From the NCBI GenBank assembly GCA_016712525.1, contig JADJQX010000001.1, positions 62,001 through 126,000 of the forward strand: a stretch of 64,000 nucleotides of DNA. The letters run 5' to 3'. Origin of the DNA: Myxococcales bacterium. Its GTDB lineage: Bacteria; Myxococcota_A; Polyangia; Polyangiales; Polyangiaceae. The first letter of the stretch is position 1. Every line of letters begins with the position of its first letter. Shown here one piece after another: positions 37,017 through 44,245 of this stretch. The translations under genes and the position numbers were made by a program. Below the pieces are notes generated by a model. The model did no database searches. It was not told the origin of the DNA and was given only the letters and a program-made list of their open reading frames with translations.

Positions 37017-37060
37017 GGAAGGCCTGCGCTGAGCCCATTCGTGGGTGTGCCGGGCCTTCC
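37017..37060. terminator. Hairpin between convergent genes
   Basis: GGAAGGCC (37017-37024) pairs with GGCCTTCC (37053-37060). Inside, CCCA-TTCG-TGGG makes a second short stem with a UUCG loop. On the plus strand ACCTTTTG follows. It lies between the lipoprotein stop (36892) and the photolyase stop (37129), so it may serve both. A smaller stem (TCCGATC at 36933, GATCGGA at 36950) lies closer to the lipoprotein. Confidence 0.5.
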
Positions 37061-37128
37061 ACCTTTTGTGGCGTCACGAGGGAGCCGAGGAGCGGGCCAG
37101 CGCAAGGCAAAAGCTCGCGCTCCCGAGC

Positions 37129-38706
37129 TCACCGAGGAGAGAGCCGCACGCCCTCCGTGAGCTCGAGTGAGACACGCTCGAACGTCTCGGCGTCCGCCTC
37201 GCGCTCGGCGGCGCTCCGCTTGCGCACCGACACGAGCGGCATGGCCATGCGCGGGCCCGGCAGGCGCGCCTCGTGCCGCGCGAGGAACGCCCAATAGAGC
37301 CGCGTGACGGGGCACGTCGTCTTCGGGTCGAACGCGCAGCTCTGGCAATAATCGCTCATCTTCGCGAGGTACGCCGCGCCCGACACGTACGGCTTCGTCG
37401 TCATGAGGGGGCCCGCCGCGTACGTGCCCATGCCGAGCACGTTCGGCTCGACCACCCAGTCGAACGCGTCGACGTAGGCGACCCAGAACCAATCGGTGAG
37501 CTCACGCGGCGAGACGTCGAGCAGCGTCGCGATGTTCGAGAGCACCATGAGCCGCGTGATGTGGTGACCGTACGCCTCGTCCCACACGTCGCGCACCACC
37601 GTGTCGAGGCAGTGGAGCCCGCTCGGAGCGCCACCCCAGAAGACAGGGGGCAGCGGCCTGTCCGCGCCGAGCCAGGACGGCGACGCGGGCTCGAGAGGGC
37701 TCGGCTCGGGCAACCCGGGGATCTTGCGGAGCCCGTCGGTCGCGACGTGCACATGACGGACGTACTCGCGCCACCCGAGGATTTGCCGCACGAACCCCTC
37801 GCGTGTGGCGATGGGCAACCGCGACGTGGCCACGTCGCCCACGACGCGAGAAGGGAGCAGCCGGTGCAGGTTCAAGAGCGCCGAGATGCGCGTGTGGAAG
37901 AGCCCCGACGAGCGCGTGCTCATCGCGTCCTCGTAGGGGCCGAAGTGCGGAAGCGCGTGCTCCATGGCGAACGCCCAGGCCGCCTCGGCGTCGGCGCGGG
38001 TGGACGGGAGGTGGTCGGGATCGACGGTGCCCGGGTGCGACGCGAACCGCTCGGTGACGAGCGCGCACACCTCGTCTTTGATGGCGTCGCGAGGGAACGT
38101 GGGCGGGCGCGGGGCCGAGGGCGTCCCTTTCCAGGGCTTGCGGTTCTCTTTGTCGAACGAGAGCGAGCCCCCCTCGGGTTTGCCACGCGCGTCCATGAGG
38201 AGGCCCGTCTTCGTCCGCATGTGCTTGTAGAACACATCCATCCGGTACGGGGCCTTCGGGCACGCGCGCGCGAAGTCCTCGCGGGTGGAGAGCCACCCCT
38301 CGTGAGGCACGACGGTGAGCTTCTTTTGGGCCACGAGCGGCGCGAGCTCGACACGCAGCTCACGCTCGGCGGGCTCCATCATGGTGAGCGCACCGGTCCG
38401 AGGGAGCACACGCTCGAGGGCCTCGGCGTACCCCTCGTTCGACACGACATGGACCACGTGCACCCCGCGCGCCGCCTGCTCGAGGGCGAAGCTCCGCAGG
38501 TTCGCGAGCACCGTGGCGAGCTTCTGCTTGTGGTACGGGCGCCGCGCGGCCTTCGCGGGCGACTCGACGAGCACGATGCCCAGGTCGCTCGGGCTCTCGC
38601 GGGAGAGCGGGCCGATGTCGGACGAGAGCTGATCGTACGGCACGAAGACGTACTTCCGGCCCGAGGTCTTCCCCTTCGTGAGCGCGGCGAGCGCCTCCGT
38701 GAACAT
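37129..38706 (-). CDS. FeS-type (6-4) photolyase / cryptochrome-related protein
   Basis: 525 residues from ATG 38706. The N-terminal Rossmann part has KYVFVPYDQLSSDIGPLSRES and LGIVLVESPAK, the start of the photolyase-related (DPRP) family. The C-terminal helical FAD domain has WREYVRHVH, CLDTVVRDVWDEAYGHHITRLMVLSNIATLLDVSP and WFWVAYVDAFDWVVEPNVLGMGTYA. YCQSCAFDPKTTCPVTRLYW supplies three of the four cysteines that hold the [4Fe-4S] cluster in PhrB. It repairs (6-4) photoproducts with light, or senses light. It lies 60 bp downstream of nei on the same strand. Confidence 0.9.
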   Translation of the reverse strand: MFTEALAALTKGKTSGRKYVFVPYDQLSSDIGPLSRESPSDLGIVLVESPAKAARRPYHKQKLATVLANLRSFALEQAARGVHVVHVVSNEGYAEALERVLPRTGALTMMEPAERELRVELAPLVAQKKLTVVPHEGWLSTREDFARACPKAPYRMDVFYKHMRTKTGLLMDARGKPEGGSLSFDKENRKPWKGTPSAPRPPTFPRDAIKDEVCALVTERFASHPGTVDPDHLPSTRADAEAAWAFAMEHALPHFGPYEDAMSTRSSGLFHTRISALLNLHRLLPSRVVGDVATSRLPIATREGFVRQILGWREYVRHVHVATDGLRKIPGLPEPSPLEPASPSWLGADRPLPPVFWGGAPSGLHCLDTVVRDVWDEAYGHHITRLMVLSNIATLLDVSPRELTDWFWVAYVDAFDWVVEPNVLGMGTYAAGPLMTTKPYVSGAAYLAKMSDYCQSCAFDPKTTCPVTRLYWAFLARHEARLPGPRMAMPLVSVRKRSAAEREADAETFERVSLELTEGVRLSPR

Positions 38707-38766
38707 GCCCCTCCGATGCCGCGAGCGCACCCGAGGAGGCACCGGCACCCACCCCGCAAGTGTCCG

Positions 38767-39552
38767 CTACGCTTCGGGTTTCGGCTGACACACCGGGCAG
38801 ACGTACGCCGGGCGGCCGCCCACCGTGGGCTTCTCGATCGAGCTCTCGCACCGGGTGCACACGCGGCGCTTGTACACGTAGAGCGTCTCGCGGCGCGTCG
38901 CTCGGACGCCCTTCGGCGGGGTGCGCGTCACGATGCGGTTCTTCGCCACACCGACGGCGAGCAGCTCCACGGCGAGCTGCCAGAGCCGACGGAGCGCCTC
39001 GAGCGAGACGTCGCGGCCCGGGGTCTCCGGGTGGACCCCGACGAGGAAGAGCAGCTCGGCCCGGTACACGTTGCCGATGCCCGACACGAGCGACTGATCG
39101 AGGAGCAGCGCGCCGATCGCCCGCGACGAGCGGCGCATGGCGCGGAACGCGGGCTCCGGATCGTCTCCCTCGACGAGCGGATCGGCCCCGATGCGCGCGA
39201 GCAGGGCCTCTTCGGCCTCGCGGTCGACCAGCGCACACGCCGTCGGCCCTCGGAGATCCCACGTGAGCTCCCCCGTGGAGAGCCTTAGGCGCACCGTGCT
39301 CGCGGGCCCCTCGGGAGGCGGTCCTTTGTGGCGCCGGAAGCGACCGAAGAGCCCGAGGTGCACGTGCACGACCGCGCCCGAGAAGCGCAAAAAGAGGTGC
39401 TTCCCGCGCGCCGAGACATGGACGAGCTCGGTGCCCGACAGCCCCTCGGCCTCGGCGAAGCGGCCCTGCGGGGACGACACGGCGAGCGTGTGCCCCACGA
39501 GATCGCGGCCGAGGTCCCGCGCGAGGCGATGGAGCGTGTGACCTTCGGGCAC
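38767..39552 (-). CDS. nei: Endonuclease VIII-type DNA glycosylase (Fpg/Nei)
   Basis: 261 residues from GTG 39552, chosen because catalysis needs an N-terminal PEG: after Met removal the protein begins PEGHTLHRLA, with the nucleophilic Pro2 and Glu3. VSARGKHLFLRF carries the conserved lysine. The H2TH segment is IGALLLDQSLVSGIGNVYRAELL. The C-terminal zinc finger is CTRCESS...AYVCPVCQ (four Cys). The length is right for the Nei2-like group. It removes oxidised bases and cuts the strand. It is probably in one transcription unit with the photolyase. Confidence 0.92.
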   Translation of the reverse strand: MPEGHTLHRLARDLGRDLVGHTLAVSSPQGRFAEAEGLSGTELVHVSARGKHLFLRFSGAVVHVHLGLFGRFRRHKGPPPEGPASTVRLRLSTGELTWDLRGPTACALVDREAEEALLARIGADPLVEGDDPEPAFRAMRRSSRAIGALLLDQSLVSGIGNVYRAELLFLVGVHPETPGRDVSLEALRRLWQLAVELLAVGVAKNRIVTRTPPKGVRATRRETLYVYKRRVCTRCESSIEKPTVGGRPAYVCPVCQPKPEA

Positions 39553-39671
39553 GGCCCTCCGATGCCTCTCACGTCGGGACGTCGCGCCCAAGGCGCCGCC
39601 GCTGGGACGCCGAAGTGGCATGTCTCGCCTGGATTTTGGCCCATCCGATCGTTCGAGGGTACGCGTTCGGT

Positions 39672-40817
39672 ATGCTGCGCAAGGTCGTCCCGTGTCTCGT
39701 GCTCGGCGCTCTCGTCTCCGTCGCCGCGGAGGGCCACGCCGCGAAGAAGCCGACGGTGCACGCCCGCGTCATGCACGGCCCCCAAGCCCCGCACGCCGGA
39801 GCCCACGCGCCGAGCGAGCCCACCAAGGCGGCCGAGCCTCACACCCCGAAGGCATCGCAAGGGAGCCTCACCGGCAAGACGACCCTCGAGCCCGATTTCC
39901 AGGCCAAGGTGCTCAAGATCCTCGACGAGTCGCGCGCCCCCGGCGGGGCCATCGTCGTGTCCGACGTGCGCACCGGTCGTGTCTTGGCTTGGGCCACGCG
40001 CGGCCCCGGAGACTGGGTCAAAGAAGCGGCGACGCCGAGCGCGAGCGTCTTCAAGATCGCCACGACCGCGGCCCTCCTCGAGCGGCGCAAGGTCTCGCTC
40101 ACGACGAAGCAGTGTTACTCCGACACCGAGCACGGCATCACCCCGGGAGATCTCGAGGACGGCCCGCGCGACATCGGGTGTGCCCACTTCGGCGAGGCGC
40201 TCGGCCTCAGCATCAACGGCGTGTTCGCGCGGCTCGCGCTGAAGCACCTCACGCCGGGCGAGCTCCGGAGCACCGCCCAGAACATCGGGTTCGGCGGCAA
40301 GGTGCCGGCCGACATCGACGCGCCCTTCGGAGACTTCTCGATCCCCGACGATCGCCTCGGTTTCGCGCGCTCCTCGGCGGGCTTCTGGAACGCGAAGCTC
40401 TCGCCGCTCGGGGCCCTCTTCGCGATGCAGACCATCGCGAACGACGGCGAGAAGGTGAAGCTCGTCACCCACGCCGGCGACGCCACCCCGCAGCGCATCT
40501 CGCTCGGCCGCGCGATGACCACCGAGACCGCCCGCGCGATGCGGCAGATGCTCGAGGTCACCACGAAGCGCGGCACGGCCGCGAAGGCCTTCCACGAGGA
40601 CGGAAAGCCCGCCCTCGGCAACGTGCGCGTCGCAGGGAAAACAGGCACCCTCGTCGGAGGTCACCCCGTGCGTATGGTCTCGTGGTTCGCCGGGTTCGCG
40701 CCCGTCGACTCGCCCAAGATCGCGGTCGCCGTGCTGCTCTCGAACGACGTCTCGTGGTGGTCGAAGGGCAACCAAGTCGCCCGCCGCGTCTTCGAGGCCT
40801 ACTTCGAAAAGCCCTGA
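39672..40817 (+). CDS. Stand-alone penicillin-binding transpeptidase domain protein
   Basis: 381 residues from ATG 39672. Signal peptide ending GHAAKK, and a His/Pro/Ala linker to about residue 75. The transpeptidase domain has all three serine motifs: S125VFK128, S180IN182 and K323TG325. DDRLGFARSSAGFWNAKLSPLGA is the typical PF00905 helix. The dimerisation domain and glycosyltransferase domain of class A/B PBPs are missing, so it is shorter than PbpA or FtsI. It acts in the periplasm on peptidoglycan; a beta-lactam-sensing role is an alternative. Convergent with the next gene. Confidence 0.85.
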   Translation: MLRKVVPCLVLGALVSVAAEGHAAKKPTVHARVMHGPQAPHAGAHAPSEPTKAAEPHTPKASQGSLTGKTTLEPDFQAKVLKILDESRAPGGAIVVSDVRTGRVLAWATRGPGDWVKEAATPSASVFKIATTAALLERRKVSLTTKQCYSDTEHGITPGDLEDGPRDIGCAHFGEALGLSINGVFARLALKHLTPGELRSTAQNIGFGGKVPADIDAPFGDFSIPDDRLGFARSSAGFWNAKLSPLGALFAMQTIANDGEKVKLVTHAGDATPQRISLGRAMTTETARAMRQMLEVTTKRGTAAKAFHEDGKPALGNVRVAGKTGTLVGGHPVRMVSWFAGFAPVDSPKIAVAVLLSNDVSWWSKGNQVARRVFEAYFEKP

Positions 40818-40876
40818 GCAGAAGAAGAGAGAGCGCAGACAGGGGTGCCCCACCCCGCCGGCGCTCCGCGCCGTCG

Positions 40877-40917
40877 ACCCTCCCCAAATCGCGAGCTCCG
40901 CTCGCTCAGGGGAGGGT
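40877..40917. terminator. Two-part hairpin between convergent genes
   Basis: ACCCTCCCC (40877-40885) pairs perfectly with GGGGAGGGT (40909-40917), and inside it GCGAGC-TCC-GCTCGC forms a second stem. It is centred between two convergent stops (40817 and 40937), so it probably works in both directions. Confidence 0.7.
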
Positions 40918-40936
40918 GCACGTCACCCGCTCGGGC

Positions 40937-41875
40937 TCAGCGCGAGGCAGGCGTGCGGCCACGAGTGGCCGGCGTGGCGCGACCACCACGGCGAGGCGGC
41001 GCGGCCTCTCGCGAGCGGGCCGCGGGGTGCTCGGGTTGGTCTTCGATGGTGGCCCCGAAGAGACCGACCACTTTGCCGGAGCCCGAGAGCATCTCGGTGG
41101 GGAGACCGAACCACTCCTCGAAGCGCTCGGCCACCGACTGCGTGGCCCGGCCGCCCGCGAGGCGCGCCACGAGCTCGTCGCGCTGGCCTTGGCGCGAGGC
41201 GCCGATGGCCGCGGTCATGCGGAGCCAACGCATGAGCGCCGCGTACGAGAGGCCGATCTTGGCCATGTCGACCGCGAGGCGCTCGAGCGAGGTGCCGATG
41301 GAGCGGGCGAGCGTGCGGGGGCTCCAGTCGTCTCCGCTGCGGATGTTGACCTCGGCGGCCTCGATCATGAGGGCCGCGAGCTCGCTCGGCGAGCCGAGGC
41401 GGGCGGTGTTGTCGAGGGCGGTCGTCCAGCCGATGAGCGCCTTCTCGATGCTCTCGGGCGACTCGCGCGGGAAGGGTACGTCGCGCACGCGGGTCACGAG
41501 CTCCTGAGAGAGCCCCTCGCGCCCGAGGTTGCGAATCACCCGCGCGAAGTGGGTGCGCCAGTCGGCGTAGATGACGGCGACGGTGCTCCCGCGCGAGTCG
41601 ACCATGTGGCGCGTGTGCGCCGGGAACGACGTGCAGCGCGTGACCGCCTGCGTGACGTGCATCTTGTAGGTGAAGGGGCCATCCTTCGCGATGACGAGCC
41701 TCGCCGTGTCGTACACGGCCTCGGGCATCAAGAAGCCCGGGCCCACGTACGCGCCGATGCCCGGCCCGAGGGCGAGCGTGCCGAGCGGCGTCGCCTCTGC
41801 GGGCGGCTCCACGCTGCGGCCCTCGGCCTTTTTGGTTGCTCCGCCCCTGACCCGTGAAACTGTTCGGCCCGCCAT
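40937..41875 (-). CDS. Hypothetical protein, possibly a diverged AraC-type regulator
   Basis: 312 residues from ATG 41875, with GAAGGGAAG just upstream. The first 120 residues have a small strand-rich part (FTYKMHVTQAVTRCTSFPAH, STVAVIYADW) similar to the N-terminal sensing domain of AraC proteins. A later helix pair (LERLAVDMAKIGLSYAALMRWLRMTAAIG) looks like a helix-turn-helix of that family. The C-terminus is basic and Pro/Arg-rich. The similarity is weak, and an unrelated helical protein is the alternative. Confidence 0.55.
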   Translation of the reverse strand: MAGRTVSRVRGGATKKAEGRSVEPPAEATPLGTLALGPGIGAYVGPGFLMPEAVYDTARLVIAKDGPFTYKMHVTQAVTRCTSFPAHTRHMVDSRGSTVAVIYADWRTHFARVIRNLGREGLSQELVTRVRDVPFPRESPESIEKALIGWTTALDNTARLGSPSELAALMIEAAEVNIRSGDDWSPRTLARSIGTSLERLAVDMAKIGLSYAALMRWLRMTAAIGASRQGQRDELVARLAGGRATQSVAERFEEWFGLPTEMLSGSGKVVGLFGATIEDQPEHPAARSREAAPPRRGGRATPATRGRTPASR

Positions 41876-42203
41876 CGTTCTTCCCTTCTACATCGTAAGT
41901 CAGGCTGTCACCAAGGAACGTTCGACTGGCGATGGAGCAGCCGAGCGCCGGTTCGCTTCACCTCGGCCGGCCGCGGCTCGTCGGCGAGGGCCGCTCCGGT
42001 CACGGACGAGCGCCGGAGCTCCGCGCACGCCAACGTTGACGTGAATCGGGGACAGGCAATTCACTCGAGGTTACGGGCACTTGACGAGACCGTAACTTCG
42101 CCTCGGGCGGCCGGGCCCAGGCGCCGGCGAATGACGCAGCACACCGACACCCCGCCGCTCGGGCGGGCCGAGGCACACGGAGCGCCTCGAAAAAAAAGCG
42201 CGG
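41876..42203. other. Gene-free stretch between two leftward genes
   Basis: No convincing gene was seen. An A8 run at 42190-42197 gives a U-tract on the minus strand six bases after the thioesterase stop. The preceding stem is poor, so termination there is possible but unproved. The promoter of the leftward gene 40937-41875 must lie here. Confidence 0.4.
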
Positions 42204-42692
42204 CTAGTCCCTCGCGAAGCGAACCCAGGTCTCCGGGAGGGGCCCTCCGAGGAGCCGCTCGGCGCCCGCGCGGTCGAGCAGCGCGAACGTGAGCGTGCCT
42301 CGGAAGGTCTCGGTGCCCTCCTGCGAGAGGACCACCTTGAGCTTCAAGATGCGGGGCGTGTCGCTCTCGATCGTGCCGCGGCCGTGCACCGGCACGCCGA
42401 TGCGCACGGGCTTCATGAGGCGCGCCTCGATGGCGGCGGTGAACCCGAAGCGCTCTTTGAGGCCGAGCACGACCCACGCGCCGAGCTCGTCGGCGAGCGT
42501 CATCACGAGGCCCCCGTGCATGAGGCCGGGCGGGCCTTGGTAGCGTTCGCCCGGCGTGAAGTCGACGCACACCGCGTCTCCCTCGCGGTACGGCTCGAGG
42601 TGAAAGCCGATGGGGTGGTGAGGGCCACAGCCGAAACACGGCTGGTCCGGCCCGAAGGTCGCGAGGGGATCGAGCGGCACGCGTTCCGTCAT
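42204..42692 (-). CDS. PaaI-type hotdog thioesterase
   Basis: 162 residues from ATG 42692. CFGCGPHHPIGFHL opens the domain, as in THEM4/PaaI-like proteins. The central helix GLMHGGLVMTLADELGAWVV has the H-G-G-x(4)-L-D/A-E pattern, with the conserved Glu. The strands FTAAIEARLMKPVRIGVPVHGRGTI complete the hotdog sheet. It hydrolyses acyl-CoA in the cytoplasm; the substrate is unknown. Starts only about 70 bp from the divergent FGE gene. Confidence 0.85.
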   Translation of the reverse strand: MTERVPLDPLATFGPDQPCFGCGPHHPIGFHLEPYREGDAVCVDFTPGERYQGPPGLMHGGLVMTLADELGAWVVLGLKERFGFTAAIEARLMKPVRIGVPVHGRGTIESDTPRILKLKVVLSQEGTETFRGTLTFALLDRAGAERLLGGPLPETWVRFARD

Positions 42693-42763
42693 GCGCGCTG
42701 CGATACCAAGGCCGGGCGGCGAAGAGAAGCGTCGGCGCGCGCGGATCGCGTTAACCTCGCGCC

Positions 42764-44242
42764 ATGTTCGCGCCCCATCGCTCCCTCTGGGCCGTGCCCG
42801 TCCTCGCGACCTCGTTCGTCCTCGCCCCGCGGCTCGCGCACGCCGCCGATCGTTCGGTCGACGTCGCGCCGGGCGTCACGCTCACGTTCGCCGAGGTGCC
42901 CGCGGGCGCGTTCCGGCAAGGCTCGCCGGCGAGCGAGGTGGGCCGCGAGCCCGACGAGGTCGAGCGCGACGTCACGCTCACGTCGGCCTACTTCATCGGC
43001 AAGACGCCCGTCACGGTGAAGGCGTTCCGCGCCTTCGTCACCGAGACGAAGTACCGCACCGAGGCCGAACAAGGCAGCTCCGGCGGCTTCGGGTGGGACG
43101 GGAAGGCCCTCGTCCAGAAGCCCGAGTTCTCGTGGAAAAGCCCTGGTTTCCCCCAGACCGACGACCACCCCGTCGTCATCGTCACGCTCGAGGACGCGAA
43201 GAGCTTCGCGCGGTGGGCTTCTCAGAAGACCGGCGAGTCCATTCGCCTGCCGAGCGAGGCCGAGTGGGAGCGCGCGGCGCGGGGCACCGAGACCACGTTC
43301 TCGACGTCGTGGGGTGAGGCGCACGGCTTCCCCAAGGGCGCGGGGGTGGGCACGCACAAGGTCGACGAGAAGCCCGCGAACGGCCTCGGGCTCTTCGCGA
43401 TCGTGGGCAACGTGAACGAGTGGACGCTCGACTTCTACGCGCCGCGCACGAAGGACGACGCCATCGATCCCCGCGTCGAGACCGCGCAAGGCAGCCCGCC
43501 GCGCATGGTGCTGAAGGGCGGCTCGTGGAACCGCGACCCACGCCGCGCGCGCCCCGCGTCGCGGTACGCGTCGAGCCCGGGGAGCCGCATGGCCGACAAC
43601 GGCTTTCGCCTCGTGCTCACCAAAGAGGCCCCCAAGCTGAAGCCCGGCGTGGGCCTCACGCCCGAGCCGCCGCTCACGCTGAAGGAGCCGAAGGGCCCCG
43701 CGACGGGCGAATCGCCGAGCGAAGCCACACCGAGCGACTCGGGAGGTGGCGCGGGCTGGCTCGCCATTTTGCTCGTCCCCGTGGGGCTCGGCGCCGGGCT
43801 CGCGGCGTACTTCGCGGCGACCAAGAAAGAAGGCGCGGCGGGCGCGGCGGGCTCCGTGCCGGGTGTGCCGGGCAACGTGTCGGTCGAGGCGCGCGCCGAC
43901 GGCTTCGTGGTGCGGTCGTCCCTCGGCGCGGGCAGCCGCGTGCGCTACGAGGCGTTCGTGTCGGGCACCAAGGTGTCGGACGTGGTCGTCGTCGACGGGC
44001 CCGAGACGTTCGTCTTCACGGGCGGGCCGCCCACGGCCATTCGCATCCTCGAGGTCACCCCCGTGCAGGGTGGTTACCGCGACGTCCGCGCGGCTGGGGG
44101 CTCGGGCGGCTCGAGGGGCTCGGGTGGGTCCGGGGCGCGTGTCGTGCCCGTCGTGCATCACCATCACCACCACGAGAGCACGAGCCGACGCGACGACGAC
44201 GATCCTCCGCGCCCGTTCCTCGGCTCGCCCAGCGCCTACTGA
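42764..44242 (+). CDS. FGE-sulfatase (SUMF1-type) domain protein with TM anchor and natural His6
   Basis: 492 residues from ATG 42764. A signal peptide ends APRLAHAADR. The FGE-sulfatase domain (about 35-285) has VPAGAFRQGSPASEVGREPDE, SIRLPSEAEWERAARG, GNVNEWTLDFY, MVLKGGSWNRDP and NGFRLV. The catalytic Cys pair of true formylglycine enzymes is absent; the domain is probably structural or a non-oxidase relative. Then come a Pro-rich linker, one membrane helix (LAILLVPVGLGAGLAAYFAA), and a last domain of about 100 residues. The tail has six consecutive His residues (465-470), then DDDDPP. It is followed at once by the glycosyltransferase gene. Confidence 0.88.
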   Translation: MFAPHRSLWAVPVLATSFVLAPRLAHAADRSVDVAPGVTLTFAEVPAGAFRQGSPASEVGREPDEVERDVTLTSAYFIGKTPVTVKAFRAFVTETKYRTEAEQGSSGGFGWDGKALVQKPEFSWKSPGFPQTDDHPVVIVTLEDAKSFARWASQKTGESIRLPSEAEWERAARGTETTFSTSWGEAHGFPKGAGVGTHKVDEKPANGLGLFAIVGNVNEWTLDFYAPRTKDDAIDPRVETAQGSPPRMVLKGGSWNRDPRRARPASRYASSPGSRMADNGFRLVLTKEAPKLKPGVGLTPEPPLTLKEPKGPATGESPSEATPSDSGGGAGWLAILLVPVGLGAGLAAYFAATKKEGAAGAAGSVPGVPGNVSVEARADGFVVRSSLGAGSRVRYEAFVSGTKVSDVVVVDGPETFVFTGGPPTAIRILEVTPVQGGYRDVRAAGGSGGSRGSGGSGARVVPVVHHHHHHESTSRRDDDDPPRPFLGSPSAY

Positions 44243-44245
44243 CGC

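Noticed and set aside
44156..44173. His6 run as a cloning tag or vector contamination
   Set aside because: Codons and surroundings continue the native gene, and no vector sequence is present. It is treated as natural.
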